Of a stretch of DNA of 64,000 nt, positions 52,654 through 63,261 are shown in pieces. The position numbers were made by a program, and so were the translations under genes. The stretch comes from Marinobacter sp. Arc7-DN-1 (GTDB lineage: Bacteria; Pseudomonadota; Gammaproteobacteria; Pseudomonadales; Oleiphilaceae), in NCBI RefSeq assembly GCF_003441595.1, contig NZ_CP031848.1, positions 2,914,001 to 2,978,000 of the forward strand, given 5' to 3'. Within the stretch, counting starts at the first letter, position 1. Every line of letters starts with the position of its first letter. The notes beneath the pieces were generated by a model. That model searched no databases and was not told the origin of the DNA. It worked only from the letters and a program-made list of their open reading frames with translations.

Positions 52654-54786
52654 TCAGAGGCCTTCGCCGGAAGCCAGAACCGGATTGAACGCATCCCCGT
52701 GTTTGCCAGACGCCACCCGTTCCTGCCACTGGCGTGCCCAGTCCAGAACCTCCCCTGCGGGCATCGGGCGGGCGATACCATAACCCTGAACAAAGTTACA
52801 GCCCATCTGGCGCAGCGCCCGGGCGTGTTCCGCGGTTTCCACCCCTTCAGCGAGTACCGGGTGGGCAAACCGCTGGGCCAGGAAGATCACGCTCTCCACA
52901 ATGGCGTGGTCGCTGGCATCCTCAAGCATGTTCCGCACGAAACTCTGATCAATCTTGATGATGTCCACCGGCAGCGTGCGCAGGTAGGTGAGCGATGAAA
53001 ATCCCGTGCCGAAGTCATCCAGGGCCACCTGCAGGCCGAGTTTCCGGCACCGAGTGAGGACATTGCTGGCCCGTTTGGTATCCTCAAGGGCCGTTGTTTC
53101 CAGTACTTCCAGGGTAATCTGCGCCGGATCGAGATCAGGGTGGCTGTGAAGGTAGCTTTCCAGATAGTCGATAAAGCTTCTGTCCATCAGGTGTGGTGCG
53201 CTGATGTTGATACTGATGGCGAGGTTCTCGCCGGCTTCCCTCCAGACGTTCATCCGGTGGATGGCCTCTTTCAGCACCCACTGGCCCAGGGGAGCCTCCA
53301 GGTGGCTGTTTTCCACAACGGGCAGAAACTCACCCGGAGAAACCAGGCCCTTTTCCGGGTGGTTCCAGCGGATCAGCGCCTCGAAACCAAGCAACTGGCA
53401 GTCGGTAACCCGGACCTGGGGCTGGAAAAAGAGCTCGAATTCCTCATTTTCGAGCGCCCGGCTGATTTCCATCAGCTGGTTGCGACGGTTCCGGCGATGC
53501 TCATCCAGGCCGGGGTCGAAGAAGTGATACTGGTTACGGCCCTTTTCTTTTGCTGAATACATGGCCTGGTCGGCGTGACGGATCAGACCTTCGGCGTCTG
53601 CCCCGTCTTCCGGGTAGCGGGTAATGCCGAGGCTTGCCGTCAGGGTAACGCTCTGGTCGCCTACTGGCACGGGTTCGCCAACGGTGGCAAGAAGGCGCTG
53701 ATAGACCGCGTCGTGATTGTCGTCGCCCTGTAGCAGGAGCACAAACTCGTCGCCACCGATCCTGGCCACCGTGTCGCCACTGCGCATTGATCGTGTCAGC
53801 CGCTCGGAAAGGGTCCGCAAGGTCTGATCGCCCGCCCGTTGCCCAAGCTGGTCATTGATGGCCTTGAAGCCGTCCAAATCGAGGTAGCATACCGACAGGC
53901 TGCGGCCTTGCCGGTCAGCATGATCCCGGGCGGTGCGCAGCCGCTCCTCAAGCAGCTGGCGATTCGGCAAGCCGGTCAGGTCATCGTAGTTGGCCGCCCG
54001 GACCAGTTCCCTGGCGTGGTTCTTGATCGCCGTAATGTCTGAAAACGCCGCAACATGGTAGTGCTGGGCGGGTTCGTCCAGGTGTACGCGGCTGATGGCG
54101 AGCAGCTCAATGTATTCTTCCCCGTTTTTCCGGCGATTCCAGATTTCACCACACCAGTGACCGGTTTTCTCGATTGATCGCCACATGGACTGGTAATAGC
54201 CCGCCGAATGGCGCCCGGAACTGAGAATGGCGGGGTTGAGCCCCAGAACCTCGTTGCGGCTGTAGCCCGTGATCCGGGAAAACGCGGGATTCACATCCAG
54301 AATCTGGTTCGACTGATCGGTAATCAGAATGGCTTCGTGGCTGTGGTCAAAGACGCTGGCGGCAATGCGCAGACTGCGTTCACTGTGTTTGCGGTCTGAA
54401 ATATTGTTGTGGATAGCGATAAAGCCTTGGCCAACGTCCTGATCGGCACTGATCGGAACACAATAGGTATGCACCCAGTAGGGAGAACCGGCCTTGGTGT
54501 AGTGAAGGATATCCTCTTCAATAACCTCCGCCTGGCGCAGCTTCTGGTTGATGCGTTTCGCAGTCTCCGGGTTCGTGCCGGGCCCGTACAACACGTCTCC
54601 CGGGAAGCGCCCCTTAACCTCATGAAGGCGGTAACCCGTGTGCTTTTCAAAGCTGGGATTGACCCACTCGATACGCCCCGCGTTGTCCAGCATGACCAGA
54701 AAGTTGGGCGTTACCGAGGCAATCAGGGCGAGCCGACCGGGGTCGATGTCTGAGAGGGGCTTTGTCGCAGTCGGGCGTCTGGCCAT
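52654..54786 (-). CDS. PAS-PAS-GGDEF-EAL cyclic di-GMP protein
   Basis: The 710-residue protein has two PAS domains (about 20-130 and 145-260, with WVNPSFEKHTGYRLHEVKG and VNPAFSRITGYSRNEVLG). Next come a GGDEF domain (LTGLPNRQLLEERL, ARIGGDEFVLLL) and an EAL domain: FEALIRWNHPEKGLVSPGEF, AINISAPHL-type region, DDFGTGFSSLTYL, AEGVET. The GGDEF motif is intact. The first EAL glutamate is present, so phosphodiesterase activity is likely. The ATG at 54786 is preferred because PAS homology starts soon after it. A longer start at 54927 cannot be excluded. Confidence 0.85.
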   Translation of the reverse strand: MARRPTATKPLSDIDPGRLALIASVTPNFLVMLDNAGRIEWVNPSFEKHTGYRLHEVKGRFPGDVLYGPGTNPETAKRINQKLRQAEVIEEDILHYTKAGSPYWVHTYCVPISADQDVGQGFIAIHNNISDRKHSERSLRIAASVFDHSHEAILITDQSNQILDVNPAFSRITGYSRNEVLGLNPAILSSGRHSAGYYQSMWRSIEKTGHWCGEIWNRRKNGEEYIELLAISRVHLDEPAQHYHVAAFSDITAIKNHARELVRAANYDDLTGLPNRQLLEERLRTARDHADRQGRSLSVCYLDLDGFKAINDQLGQRAGDQTLRTLSERLTRSMRSGDTVARIGGDEFVLLLQGDDNHDAVYQRLLATVGEPVPVGDQSVTLTASLGITRYPEDGADAEGLIRHADQAMYSAKEKGRNQYHFFDPGLDEHRRNRRNQLMEISRALENEEFELFFQPQVRVTDCQLLGFEALIRWNHPEKGLVSPGEFLPVVENSHLEAPLGQWVLKEAIHRMNVWREAGENLAISINISAPHLMDRSFIDYLESYLHSHPDLDPAQITLEVLETTALEDTKRASNVLTRCRKLGLQVALDDFGTGFSSLTYLRTLPVDIIKIDQSFVRNMLEDASDHAIVESVIFLAQRFAHPVLAEGVETAEHARALRQMGCNFVQGYGIARPMPAGEVLDWARQWQERVASGKHGDAFNPVLASGEGL

Positions 54787-55250
54787 AAGAGCGGGTTCCG
54801 GATCATCGGCGGGTAAATGTTGCGAACTCCTCTGCCTTCGAGACACTTTTGTAAGTGTAGCAGCTGAGCAAACATTCACCGTCTGTAGTTTAGGCAACGG
54901 GTCGAGGTTTGGCTCTGGATTCTCCAATCGGGTCCAATAGGGCAGGATAGGGTACCGGAACGGCGCTGGAAAACTATTGGTTGTTGGTCGAAGGGAATTG
55001 ATGGGTGTCAGTTTTTTGCCAGATTGTTGTCGATGTTCACTGTCGCCAGCTGGGCCACCGGGGCTTTGGGGCTTTTTCGGGGGCTGTTAAAACTTGCTCT
55101 ACCTCAACTTCGGAAATGACTTGATGAACTATGCTGTTGCCATGCAGACCTGAACCGGTGGCGCGCAGCCACGTGAGGATGTGTTCAGCCCCCCGAGGTT
55201 CCTGGAAGGGACCTGTCTGCACAATGCGATTAAGGACAGGAGACCGCATC
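54787..55250. other. 464-base intergenic leader region
   Basis: No convincing gene is seen here. The left part may belong to an N-terminal extension of the PAS-GGDEF-EAL protein (alternative start 54927). The right part is the leader of the YfcC-arcABC-N-ATPase genes. CCTGTC at 55212-55217 can pair with GACAGG at 55235-55240, covering part of the ribosome site AGGAGA (55238-55243). A single TTGAT half-site near 55120 vaguely recalls an ANR/FNR box, but the other half is poor. Confidence 0.4.
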
Positions 55251-56699
55251 GTGACTGAAGACGAAACGCCGCCCGAAAATACCGAAAACGATCTTGCTTC
55301 GCGATTCCCCACAGCTTACACCATTCTGTTCTGTCTGATTGCCCTGGTCGCTGCTCTGACCTGGATCATCCCGGCAGGGCAATATGAACGGGCGATGAAT
55401 GAAGAGGTCGGCCGTGAAGTCGCAGTGCCTGGCACCTATCAAACGGTGGATCCCAATCCCCAGGGCTTTGTTGATGTCATGCTGGCACCGACTGCCGGGT
55501 TCTACGATCCCGACAGTTACGCGGCCAACGCCATTGATGTTGCCCTGTTCGTGCTGTTTCTCGGGGGCTTTCTCGGGGTGATGAATGCAACCGGTGCCAT
55601 AGATACCGGCATTCGCAGCGCCATGCGACACCTGGAAGGCCATGAAATCTGGATGATTCCTATCCTGATGACCCTGTTTGCCCTGGGTGGCACCACCTAC
55701 GGGATGGCCGAGGAAACCCTGGCCTTCTACGCGATTCTGGTTCCCGTCATACTCGCGGCCGGCTACGACGCAGTGACCGGTGTTGCCATTATCCTGGTCG
55801 GTGCCGGGGTTGGCGTGCTTGGCTCCACCATCAATCCCTTCGCCACCGTGATCGCCGCCAATGCAGCCGGCATACCGTTTACCGACGGCATCGTGCTGCG
55901 TTTCATTCTGCTGATCGGTGGCCTGCTGATCTGCATTGCCTATGTCATGCGGTATGCCCACCGGGTCAAGGCAGACCCGTCACGTTCGGTGGTGTCAAAG
56001 CAGTGGGCAGCCCACCGTAAGCTGTTCCTGCAGGGGCATGATGAAGAGATTCACAGCGCAAGCCTCACCACCATTCAGATCATTTCCCTGATTATCTTCG
56101 GGCTGACCTTTGCGGTGATGATCTGGGGCGTGTCCTCCCAGGGTTGGTGGATGGCACGAATGGGGGCCCTGTTCTTCGGCGCCGCGATTGTGATTGGCCT
56201 TATTGCCCGCCTGGGCGAAAAGAAACTGACCGGCAGCTTTGTGGATGGCGCCCGGGATCTTCTAGGTGTCGCCCTGGTGGTCGGCCTTGCCCGTGGCATC
56301 GTGGTGATCATGGAGCAGGGCATGATCGCCGACACCATTCTGCACAGCGCGGAAACCTCGCTGGGTGGTCTGCCGGAGCTGGCTTTTATCAACCTCATGT
56401 TCTGGATCGAGGTAGGCATGAGCTTCTTTGTGCCTTCGTCCTCGGGGCTAGCCGTCCTGTCCATGCCAATTCTGGCACCGCTGGCGGACTTCGCGAATGT
56501 GGGGCGGGATCTGGTGGTTACCGCCTACCAGTCTGCCAACGGTCTGGTAAACCTGATCAATCCCACCTTCGCGGTTGTGGTTGGCGGTCTCGCCATCGGC
56601 CGGGTCTCCTACGATCGCTGGATCGCCTTTATCTGGCCCTTGCTGCTCATTCTGACTGTGTTTATCAGCGTGATAATCAGCATCGGCACCATGCTGTGA
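55251..56699 (+). CDS. YfcC/ArcD-type membrane carrier, probable arginine-ornithine exchanger
   Basis: The 482-residue protein has about 12 hydrophobic segments and YfcC-family features: SRFPTAYTILFCLIALVAALTWIIPAGQYER, FLGGFLGVMNATGAIDTGI, and GAGVGVLGSTINPFATVIAANAAG. MSFFVPSSSGLAVLSMPI and NLINPTFAVVVGG follow. A GTG start at 55251 is chosen: AGGAGA lies 7 bases upstream and the protein then begins with a short acidic cytoplasmic tail. Since arcA, arcB and arcC follow directly, it likely imports arginine in exchange for ornithine. The classical ArcD family is different, so this role is by context. Confidence 0.78.
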   Translation: MTEDETPPENTENDLASRFPTAYTILFCLIALVAALTWIIPAGQYERAMNEEVGREVAVPGTYQTVDPNPQGFVDVMLAPTAGFYDPDSYAANAIDVALFVLFLGGFLGVMNATGAIDTGIRSAMRHLEGHEIWMIPILMTLFALGGTTYGMAEETLAFYAILVPVILAAGYDAVTGVAIILVGAGVGVLGSTINPFATVIAANAAGIPFTDGIVLRFILLIGGLLICIAYVMRYAHRVKADPSRSVVSKQWAAHRKLFLQGHDEEIHSASLTTIQIISLIIFGLTFAVMIWGVSSQGWWMARMGALFFGAAIVIGLIARLGEKKLTGSFVDGARDLLGVALVVGLARGIVVIMEQGMIADTILHSAETSLGGLPELAFINLMFWIEVGMSFFVPSSSGLAVLSMPILAPLADFANVGRDLVVTAYQSANGLVNLINPTFAVVVGGLAIGRVSYDRWIAFIWPLLLILTVFISVIISIGTML

Positions 56700-56723
56700 A
56701 TTTTCTGAAAAAGGAGTTTCGCC

Positions 56724-57953
56724 ATGTCTGAACCAAGCCTTGGAGTGCATTCTGAAACAGGAACCCTGCGACAGGTCGTTGTCTGCCGACCTGGCCTGGC
56801 CCACCGGCGGTTGACGCCGTCGAACTGCGATGCCCTGCTGTTTGACGATGTGTTCTGGGTAAAGCAGGCACAGAAAGACCACGATGTGTTTGCCAGTGTC
56901 ATCCGGAGCCGGGGTGCGGAGGTCCTGGATGTCAACGAGCTGTTGGCGGAAACCCTGGATATTGCTGAAGGCCGGGCCTGGGTGCTGGACCACCGGATCA
57001 ACTGGAACCACATTGGTGTCGGCATGGTGTCGGACCTGCGGGCCTGGATGGACGAGCTGCCCGGAAAAGCCCTGGCCGATTTCCTGATTGGCGGCCTGGA
57101 GGTGGCGGATCTGCCCTTTGATCCGGTGGGGCTTTTTGGTAACCATCTCGGACGTCTGGGATTCGTGCTGCCTCCGCTGCCCAATTTCCTGTTCACCCGG
57201 GACAACAGTGCCTGGATCTATGGTGGCGTGACCCTGAACCCGATGTACTGGTCCGCCCGCCGGCCCGAAACCCTTCTGATGGCAGCTATCTATAAGTTTC
57301 ATCCAAGGTTCGCGGGCAAGGTAGAGGTGCATTGGGGCGATCCTCTGGCGGACCATGGCCTGGCCACTCTGGAGGGCGGGGACGTCATGCCGGTGGGCAA
57401 TCGTACAGTGTTGGTCGGGATGGGCGAGAGGTCCTCGCCACAGGCCATTGGCCAGCTGTCAAAAGCACTGTTTGACGGTGGCATGGTGGATCGGGTTGTT
57501 GCCTGCCAGTTGCCGAAAGCCCGTTCAGCGATGCATCTGGATACCGTATTTACGTTTTGTGGCGGCAACGTGGTCACTGCCTTCAAGGAGGTGGCCGATG
57601 CCGTGATCTGCTTTGACCTGAGGCCGGGCGAGGGCGCAAAAACGCTGTCCTTCCGGCAGGAATCGCGACACTTGTTCGAGGTGGTTGCGGAGATTCTCGG
57701 GTACCCGGCCCTGGAGGTTGTGCCCACGGGTGGCGACAGTCTGGAAGAGCGGGAGCGTGAACAATGGAACGACGGTAACAACGTGCTGGCGCTGAGCCCT
57801 GGCGTGGTTGTCGGTTATGACCGAAATGACGATACCAATGCCGCCCTGTCCGCGGCGGGCATCGAGGTCCTGGCAATACCCGGTGCCGAGCTGGGCCGGG
57901 GCCGCGGCGGTGGCCGCTGCATGAGCTGCCCAACCATCAGGGATGCTGTCTGA
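56724..57953 (+). CDS. arcA: Arginine deiminase
   Basis: The 409-residue enzyme converts arginine to citrulline and ammonia. Landmarks are [20 protein letters not shown] at the N-terminus, [30 protein letters not shown] with its acidic residues, [13 protein letters not shown] with the catalytic histidine, and [10 protein letters not shown] with the nucleophilic cysteine at residue 402. A ribosome site AAGGAG precedes the ATG. It is the first soluble enzyme of the arginine deiminase operon (carrier, arcA, arcB, arcC). Confidence 0.92.
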   Translation: MSEPSLGVHSETGTLRQVVVCRPGLAHRRLTPSNCDALLFDDVFWVKQAQKDHDVFASVIRSRGAEVLDVNELLAETLDIAEGRAWVLDHRINWNHIGVGMVSDLRAWMDELPGKALADFLIGGLEVADLPFDPVGLFGNHLGRLGFVLPPLPNFLFTRDNSAWIYGGVTLNPMYWSARRPETLLMAAIYKFHPRFAGKVEVHWGDPLADHGLATLEGGDVMPVGNRTVLVGMGERSSPQAIGQLSKALFDGGMVDRVVACQLPKARSAMHLDTVFTFCGGNVVTAFKEVADAVICFDLRPGEGAKTLSFRQESRHLFEVVAEILGYPALEVVPTGGDSLEEREREQWNDGNNVLALSPGVVVGYDRNDDTNAALSAAGIEVLAIPGAELGRGRGGGRCMSCPTIRDAV

Positions 57954-57971
57954 CAGCGAAGGAGACGTGTA

Positions 57972-58973
57972 ATGGCTTTTAACCTCAAGAACCGGCATTT
58001 TCTGACCCTGCGCGATTACACCCCGCGCGAAATCAGTTTCCTGCTCAAGCTGGCGGCGGATCTGAAAACCGCCAAGTATGCCGGCACCGAGGTGCCACGG
58101 CTGCAGGGCAAGGACATCGCGCTGATCTTCGAGAAAAACTCCACGCGAACCCGGGTCGGGTTCGAAGTTGCCGCCTTCGACCAGGGCGCTCGGGTGACCT
58201 ACCTGGGGCCGACCGGTACCCACATAGGGCACAAGGAATCGGTCAAGGATACCGCCCGGGTGCTGGGCCGGGTCTACGATGCCATCGAGTACCGGGGCTT
58301 CGGGCAGACCATTGTGGAAGAGCTGGCGCAATACGCGGGCGTGCCGGTCTACAACGGGCTGACCAACGAGTTCCATCCGACCCAGATACTGGCGGATTTC
58401 CTGACCATGCAGGAGCATGTGGAGAAGCCCCTGCGCGAAGTGGCCTATGTATTTATCGGCGATGCCGCCAACAACATGGGCGACAGCCTGCTGATCGGTG
58501 GCGCCAAGATGGGGATGGATGTGCGCTTGTGCGCCCCGCAAGCCTGCTGGCCGAAACAGGCCGTTCAGGATGAGGCGAAGGCAATCGCGGCCGAAACCGG
58601 CGCCCGGATCACCATCACCGATGACACAGACGCGGCCGTGGCCGGTGTCGACTTCGTCTATACCGATGTCTGGGTCTCCATGGGGGAACCCAGGGAGAAG
58701 TGGGCCGAGCGCATCAAGCTGCTGATGCCCTATCAGGTCAACGCCGCGCTGATGGAGAAAGCCGGCAATCCCCGCGTGCGCTTCATGCATTGCCTGCCGG
58801 CGTTCCATAACACCGAGACCACGGTGGGTAAGGAAATGCGGGACGAATTTGGCATCGACGCCATGGAAGTGACCGAGGAGGTGTTTGAAAGCCCGGCGTC
58901 CGTCGTCTTCGATCAGGCAGAAAACCGCATGCATACCATCAAGGCCGTCCTCGTGGCGACCCTGGGAGGCTGA
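57972..58973 (+). CDS. arcB: Ornithine carbamoyltransferase (catabolic)
   Basis: The 333-residue enzyme splits citrulline with phosphate into ornithine and carbamoyl phosphate. Motifs are [21 protein letters not shown] (carbamoyl-phosphate binding STRTR), the [12 protein letters not shown] segment, [26 protein letters not shown] and MHCLPAFHN with the active-site cysteine. The arcA-arcB-arcC order makes the catabolic role likely. GAAGGAG lies about 7 bases before the ATG. Confidence 0.92.
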   Translation: MAFNLKNRHFLTLRDYTPREISFLLKLAADLKTAKYAGTEVPRLQGKDIALIFEKNSTRTRVGFEVAAFDQGARVTYLGPTGTHIGHKESVKDTARVLGRVYDAIEYRGFGQTIVEELAQYAGVPVYNGLTNEFHPTQILADFLTMQEHVEKPLREVAYVFIGDAANNMGDSLLIGGAKMGMDVRLCAPQACWPKQAVQDEAKAIAAETGARITITDDTDAAVAGVDFVYTDVWVSMGEPREKWAERIKLLMPYQVNAALMEKAGNPRVRFMHCLPAFHNTETTVGKEMRDEFGIDAMEVTEEVFESPASVVFDQAENRMHTIKAVLVATLGG

Positions 58974-58974
58974 C

Positions 58975-59883
58975 ATGCTGGTGGTCGCAGCTTTGGGTGG
59001 TAACGCCCTTCTGAAGCGCGGAGAGCCGCTGACGGCAGAGGCTCAGCGCCGTAATGTGCAGGTCGCGGCCAAATCGCTGGCACAGATTGTCCGTGCCGGA
59101 CACGATCTGGTAGTGACCCACGGCAACGGTCCGCAGGTGGGGTTGCTGGCACTTCAGGGCGCGTCCTACAAGCCGGATGAGGCTTATCCGCTGGATGTTT
59201 TGGGTGCGGAAACCGAGGGCATGATCGGTTATATGATCGAACAGGAGCTGGAAAACGCCCTGGAACATGACCGTCCGGTCGCCACCTTACTGACACAGGT
59301 GGTGGTGGACCCGAAAGATCCCGCCTTTGCGAAACCGGCCAAGTTTGTCGGGCCGGTGTACGAACGCGCTGAGGCCGAGCGCCGGGCAGCAGGCGCGGGC
59401 TGGAGTATTGCGCCGGACGGTGACAAGTGGCGACGGGTGGTGCCCTCCCCCAAACCCCTGGAAATACCGGATTTGCGAGTGTTGCAAATGTTGCTGGAGC
59501 AGGGTGTGGTCGTGGTCTGCACCGGTGGTGGCGGAATACCGGTGCTGCGCCGGGAAGACGGCAGTCTGGTGGGCATTGAAGCGGTCATCGACAAGGACGC
59601 CGCCAGCGCGCTGCTGGCCAGACAACTGGGCGCGGATGCGCTGCTCCTGCTGACCGATGTTGATGCCGTCTACCGGGATTTTGGCACCGATCAGTCGACG
59701 CCGGTTTCCACACTGACGGTGGCCGAGGCGCGAGCACTGGATATGCCCGCCGGCTCGATGGGGCCGAAGCTGGCCGCCGCCTGTGAATTTGCGGAAGCCG
59801 GCGGATTCAGCGGCATCGGCCGGCTGCGGGATGCCATTGCCATACTTCAGGGGGCGGCAGGCACTCGTGTGTCTGCCGGGTAA
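58975..59883 (+). CDS. arcC: Carbamate kinase
   Basis: The 302-residue kinase makes ATP from carbamoyl phosphate and ADP. It starts [20 protein letters not shown] and carries [47 protein letters not shown] and [17 protein letters not shown], all typical of carbamate kinases. Its ATG follows the arcB stop by one base, with GGGAGG upstream. It ends 12 bases before the ATPase beta-subunit gene, so the energy-yielding step is joined to an ATP-driven ion pump. Confidence 0.92.
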   Translation: MLVVAALGGNALLKRGEPLTAEAQRRNVQVAAKSLAQIVRAGHDLVVTHGNGPQVGLLALQGASYKPDEAYPLDVLGAETEGMIGYMIEQELENALEHDRPVATLLTQVVVDPKDPAFAKPAKFVGPVYERAEAERRAAGAGWSIAPDGDKWRRVVPSPKPLEIPDLRVLQMLLEQGVVVVCTGGGGIPVLRREDGSLVGIEAVIDKDAASALLARQLGADALLLLTDVDAVYRDFGTDQSTPVSTLTVAEARALDMPAGSMGPKLAAACEFAEAGGFSGIGRLRDAIAILQGAAGTRVSAG

Positions 59884-61687
<1,804 letters not shown>

Positions 61688-61691
<4 letters not shown>

Positions 61692-61996
61692 CCCGGCGGC
61701 GCGGATCCCCGGAGGACGATATTGGCCGTCGGGCCCGACGTCTGAAAAAAACCAGGGATAACCCCGGGGTCAGCCCGCTGCGCGGTTTGGGGGCCTTCGG
61801 TATGATTGGCTGGTCCATTGCCGTCCCGACCGTGGGTGGCGCTTTCCTGGGGATGTGGCTTGATCGCAACCTGCCCCAGGAATTTCCGTGGGTTATTGCG
61901 CTGATTCTGGGCGGTGTCGCCCTGGGTGGTTTCATTGCCTGGGCCTGGATCAGCAGGGAAAGCAGGGAAGAGGAGGATGACAATGGTGATCATTGA
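61688..61996 (+). CDS. atpQ: N-ATPase AtpQ (AtpI-like membrane protein)
   Basis: The 102-residue protein has a basic, polar start and two transmembrane helices: GAFGMIGWSIAVPTVGGAFLGMWLD and ALILGGVALGGFIAWAWI. It resembles the AtpI-like gene product found in N-ATPase operons, thought to help assemble the c-ring or carry magnesium. Its ATG overlaps the epsilon stop and its end overlaps atpR by 14 bases. Confidence 0.83.
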
Positions 61997-62279
61997 CTGG
62001 CCGGGCGCGCTGATGGGCTTTGGTGCCGGTGTGGTGGTGAGCATTCTGTATTTTGCGGGTCTGGCAGTGACTGTGCGTGTGGCACTGGGTGCCTCCCGTC
62101 CCAGTTCGGTGCTTCTGCCCAGCGCTCTGGTTCGGATCGGGCTGCTGCTATCCGTTGGTTGGCTGGTGACTGCCGGTGTAACCCTGCCTTGGGCCTTTGC
62201 CGGTTATGGACTGGCCTTTTTCCTCGTGCGCTTGTTTGCTACCACGCTTGCCCGCCTGCCACGTCCGGAGGATATCTGA
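61983..62279 (+). CDS. atpR: N-ATPase AtpR membrane protein
   Basis: The 98-residue protein has three predicted transmembrane helices (ALMGFGAGVVVSILYFAGLAVTV, LVRIGLLLSVGWLVTAGVTL and FAGYGLAFFLVRLFATTLA). AtpR is found only in N-ATPase operons. Conserved arginines in its helices have been proposed to interact with the ion-binding glutamates of the c subunit. GGAGG lies six bases before the ATG at 61983, inside atpQ. Its stop codon overlaps the atpB start by one base. Confidence 0.83.
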   Translation: MVIIDWPGALMGFGAGVVVSILYFAGLAVTVRVALGASRPSSVLLPSALVRIGLLLSVGWLVTAGVTLPWAFAGYGLAFFLVRLFATTLARLPRPEDI

Positions 62280-62974
62280 TGGAACTGACACCCGATGAGA
62301 CCATAGTGTTCACGATCTGGGGCATGGGCATTAACGAAACGGTCGTTAATACGTGGATCGTCATGATCATACTGACCGTTGCCTCAATTCTCATTACCCG
62401 CAATTTACGGCCGGATGTGCCACCAAACCGCTGGCGCACCACCCTGGAAGTGATTGTGACGGTCATCCAGAGCCAGATCGAGGAAATCTCGCCGCACGCT
62501 TCGCGCCATGTGCTCTATTTTTCCGGAACGCTGTTCCTGTTCATCGCGTTGTCGAATCTGCTGCTGGTGGTGCCGGGCTTTTCCCCGCCGACTGCCTCGC
62601 TCTCCACCACCGCTGCCCTGGCGTTGTCGGTACTGATTGCTGTGCCGCTGTTCGGGATTACCCGGCAGGGCATCGGTGGCTATCTCAAAACCTACATCCA
62701 GCCATCCGTCATCATGTTGCCGTTCAATATCATCAGCGAGTTCTCGCGTGGTATCTCCCTGGCCATCCGTCTGTATGGCAACGTTATGAGCGGCGCGGTC
62801 ATCGCGGGCATCCTGCTGGGTGTCGCCCCATTCTTTTTTCCCGTGGTTATGGATGTACTCGGTTTGCTGACGGGCCTGATCCAGGCCTACATATTCGCCA
62901 TCCTGGCGACGGTTTATATCTCATCGGCGACAGCCACCACTGGAAAGTCCCTGAGCAAGGAGAACGACAAATGA
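62279..62974 (+). CDS. atpB: N-ATPase a subunit
   Basis: The 231-residue membrane subunit forms the stator half-channels. It has about six helices. The essential arginine lies in the segment ISEFSRGISLAIRLYGNVMSGAVI (near residue 165), and the last helices are LGLLTGLIQAYIFAILATVYI. It starts within the atpR stop codon and overlaps the c-subunit gene by four bases. The residues match the N-ATPase type in length; classical a subunits are usually longer. Confidence 0.88.
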   Translation: MELTPDETIVFTIWGMGINETVVNTWIVMIILTVASILITRNLRPDVPPNRWRTTLEVIVTVIQSQIEEISPHASRHVLYFSGTLFLFIALSNLLLVVPGFSPPTASLSTTAALALSVLIAVPLFGITRQGIGGYLKTYIQPSVIMLPFNIISEFSRGISLAIRLYGNVMSGAVIAGILLGVAPFFFPVVMDVLGLLTGLIQAYIFAILATVYISSATATTGKSLSKENDK

Positions 62975-63258
62975 CTGACTTTGCGCTTATTGCTGCGGTC
63001 TCGATTCTGACCGCTGGCCTGTCCGTGTCTTTTGGTGCAATCGGCCCTGCTCTGGGAGAAGGCAGGGCTGCAGCCGCGGCCCTTGCCGCCATTGCCCAGC
63101 AGCCGGATTCGGCATCGACACTTTCGCGGACCCTATTCGTCAGCCTGGCAATGATTGAGTCCACGGCAATTTACTGTTTTGTCGTGGCGATGATCGTCCT
63201 GTTTGCCAATCCCTTCTGGGATCAGGCTCTGCAGTCCGCCCAGTCGGCCGCGGGTTGA
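62971..63258 (+). CDS. atpE: N-ATPase c subunit with two carboxylates
   Basis: The 95-residue hairpin protein builds the rotor ring. Helix 1 has FGAIGPALGEGRA with Glu30. Helix 2 has MIESTAIYCFVV with Glu63, Ser64, Thr65 and Tyr68. The Glu-Ser-Thr and Tyr pattern matches the sodium-binding site of Ilyobacter-type rings, and Glu30 replaces the usual Gln, giving the two-carboxylate motif described for N-ATPases. This supports sodium rather than proton transport. AAGGAG lies about 8 bases before the ATG, which overlaps atpB. Confidence 0.9.
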   Translation: MTDFALIAAVSILTAGLSVSFGAIGPALGEGRAAAAALAAIAQQPDSASTLSRTLFVSLAMIESTAIYCFVVAMIVLFANPFWDQALQSAQSAAG

Positions 63259-63261
63259 ACC

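Noticed and set aside
55115..55135. ANR/FNR box before the arginine operon
   Set aside because: Only the first half-site (TTGAT) is present; the second half is TATGC instead of ATCAA.
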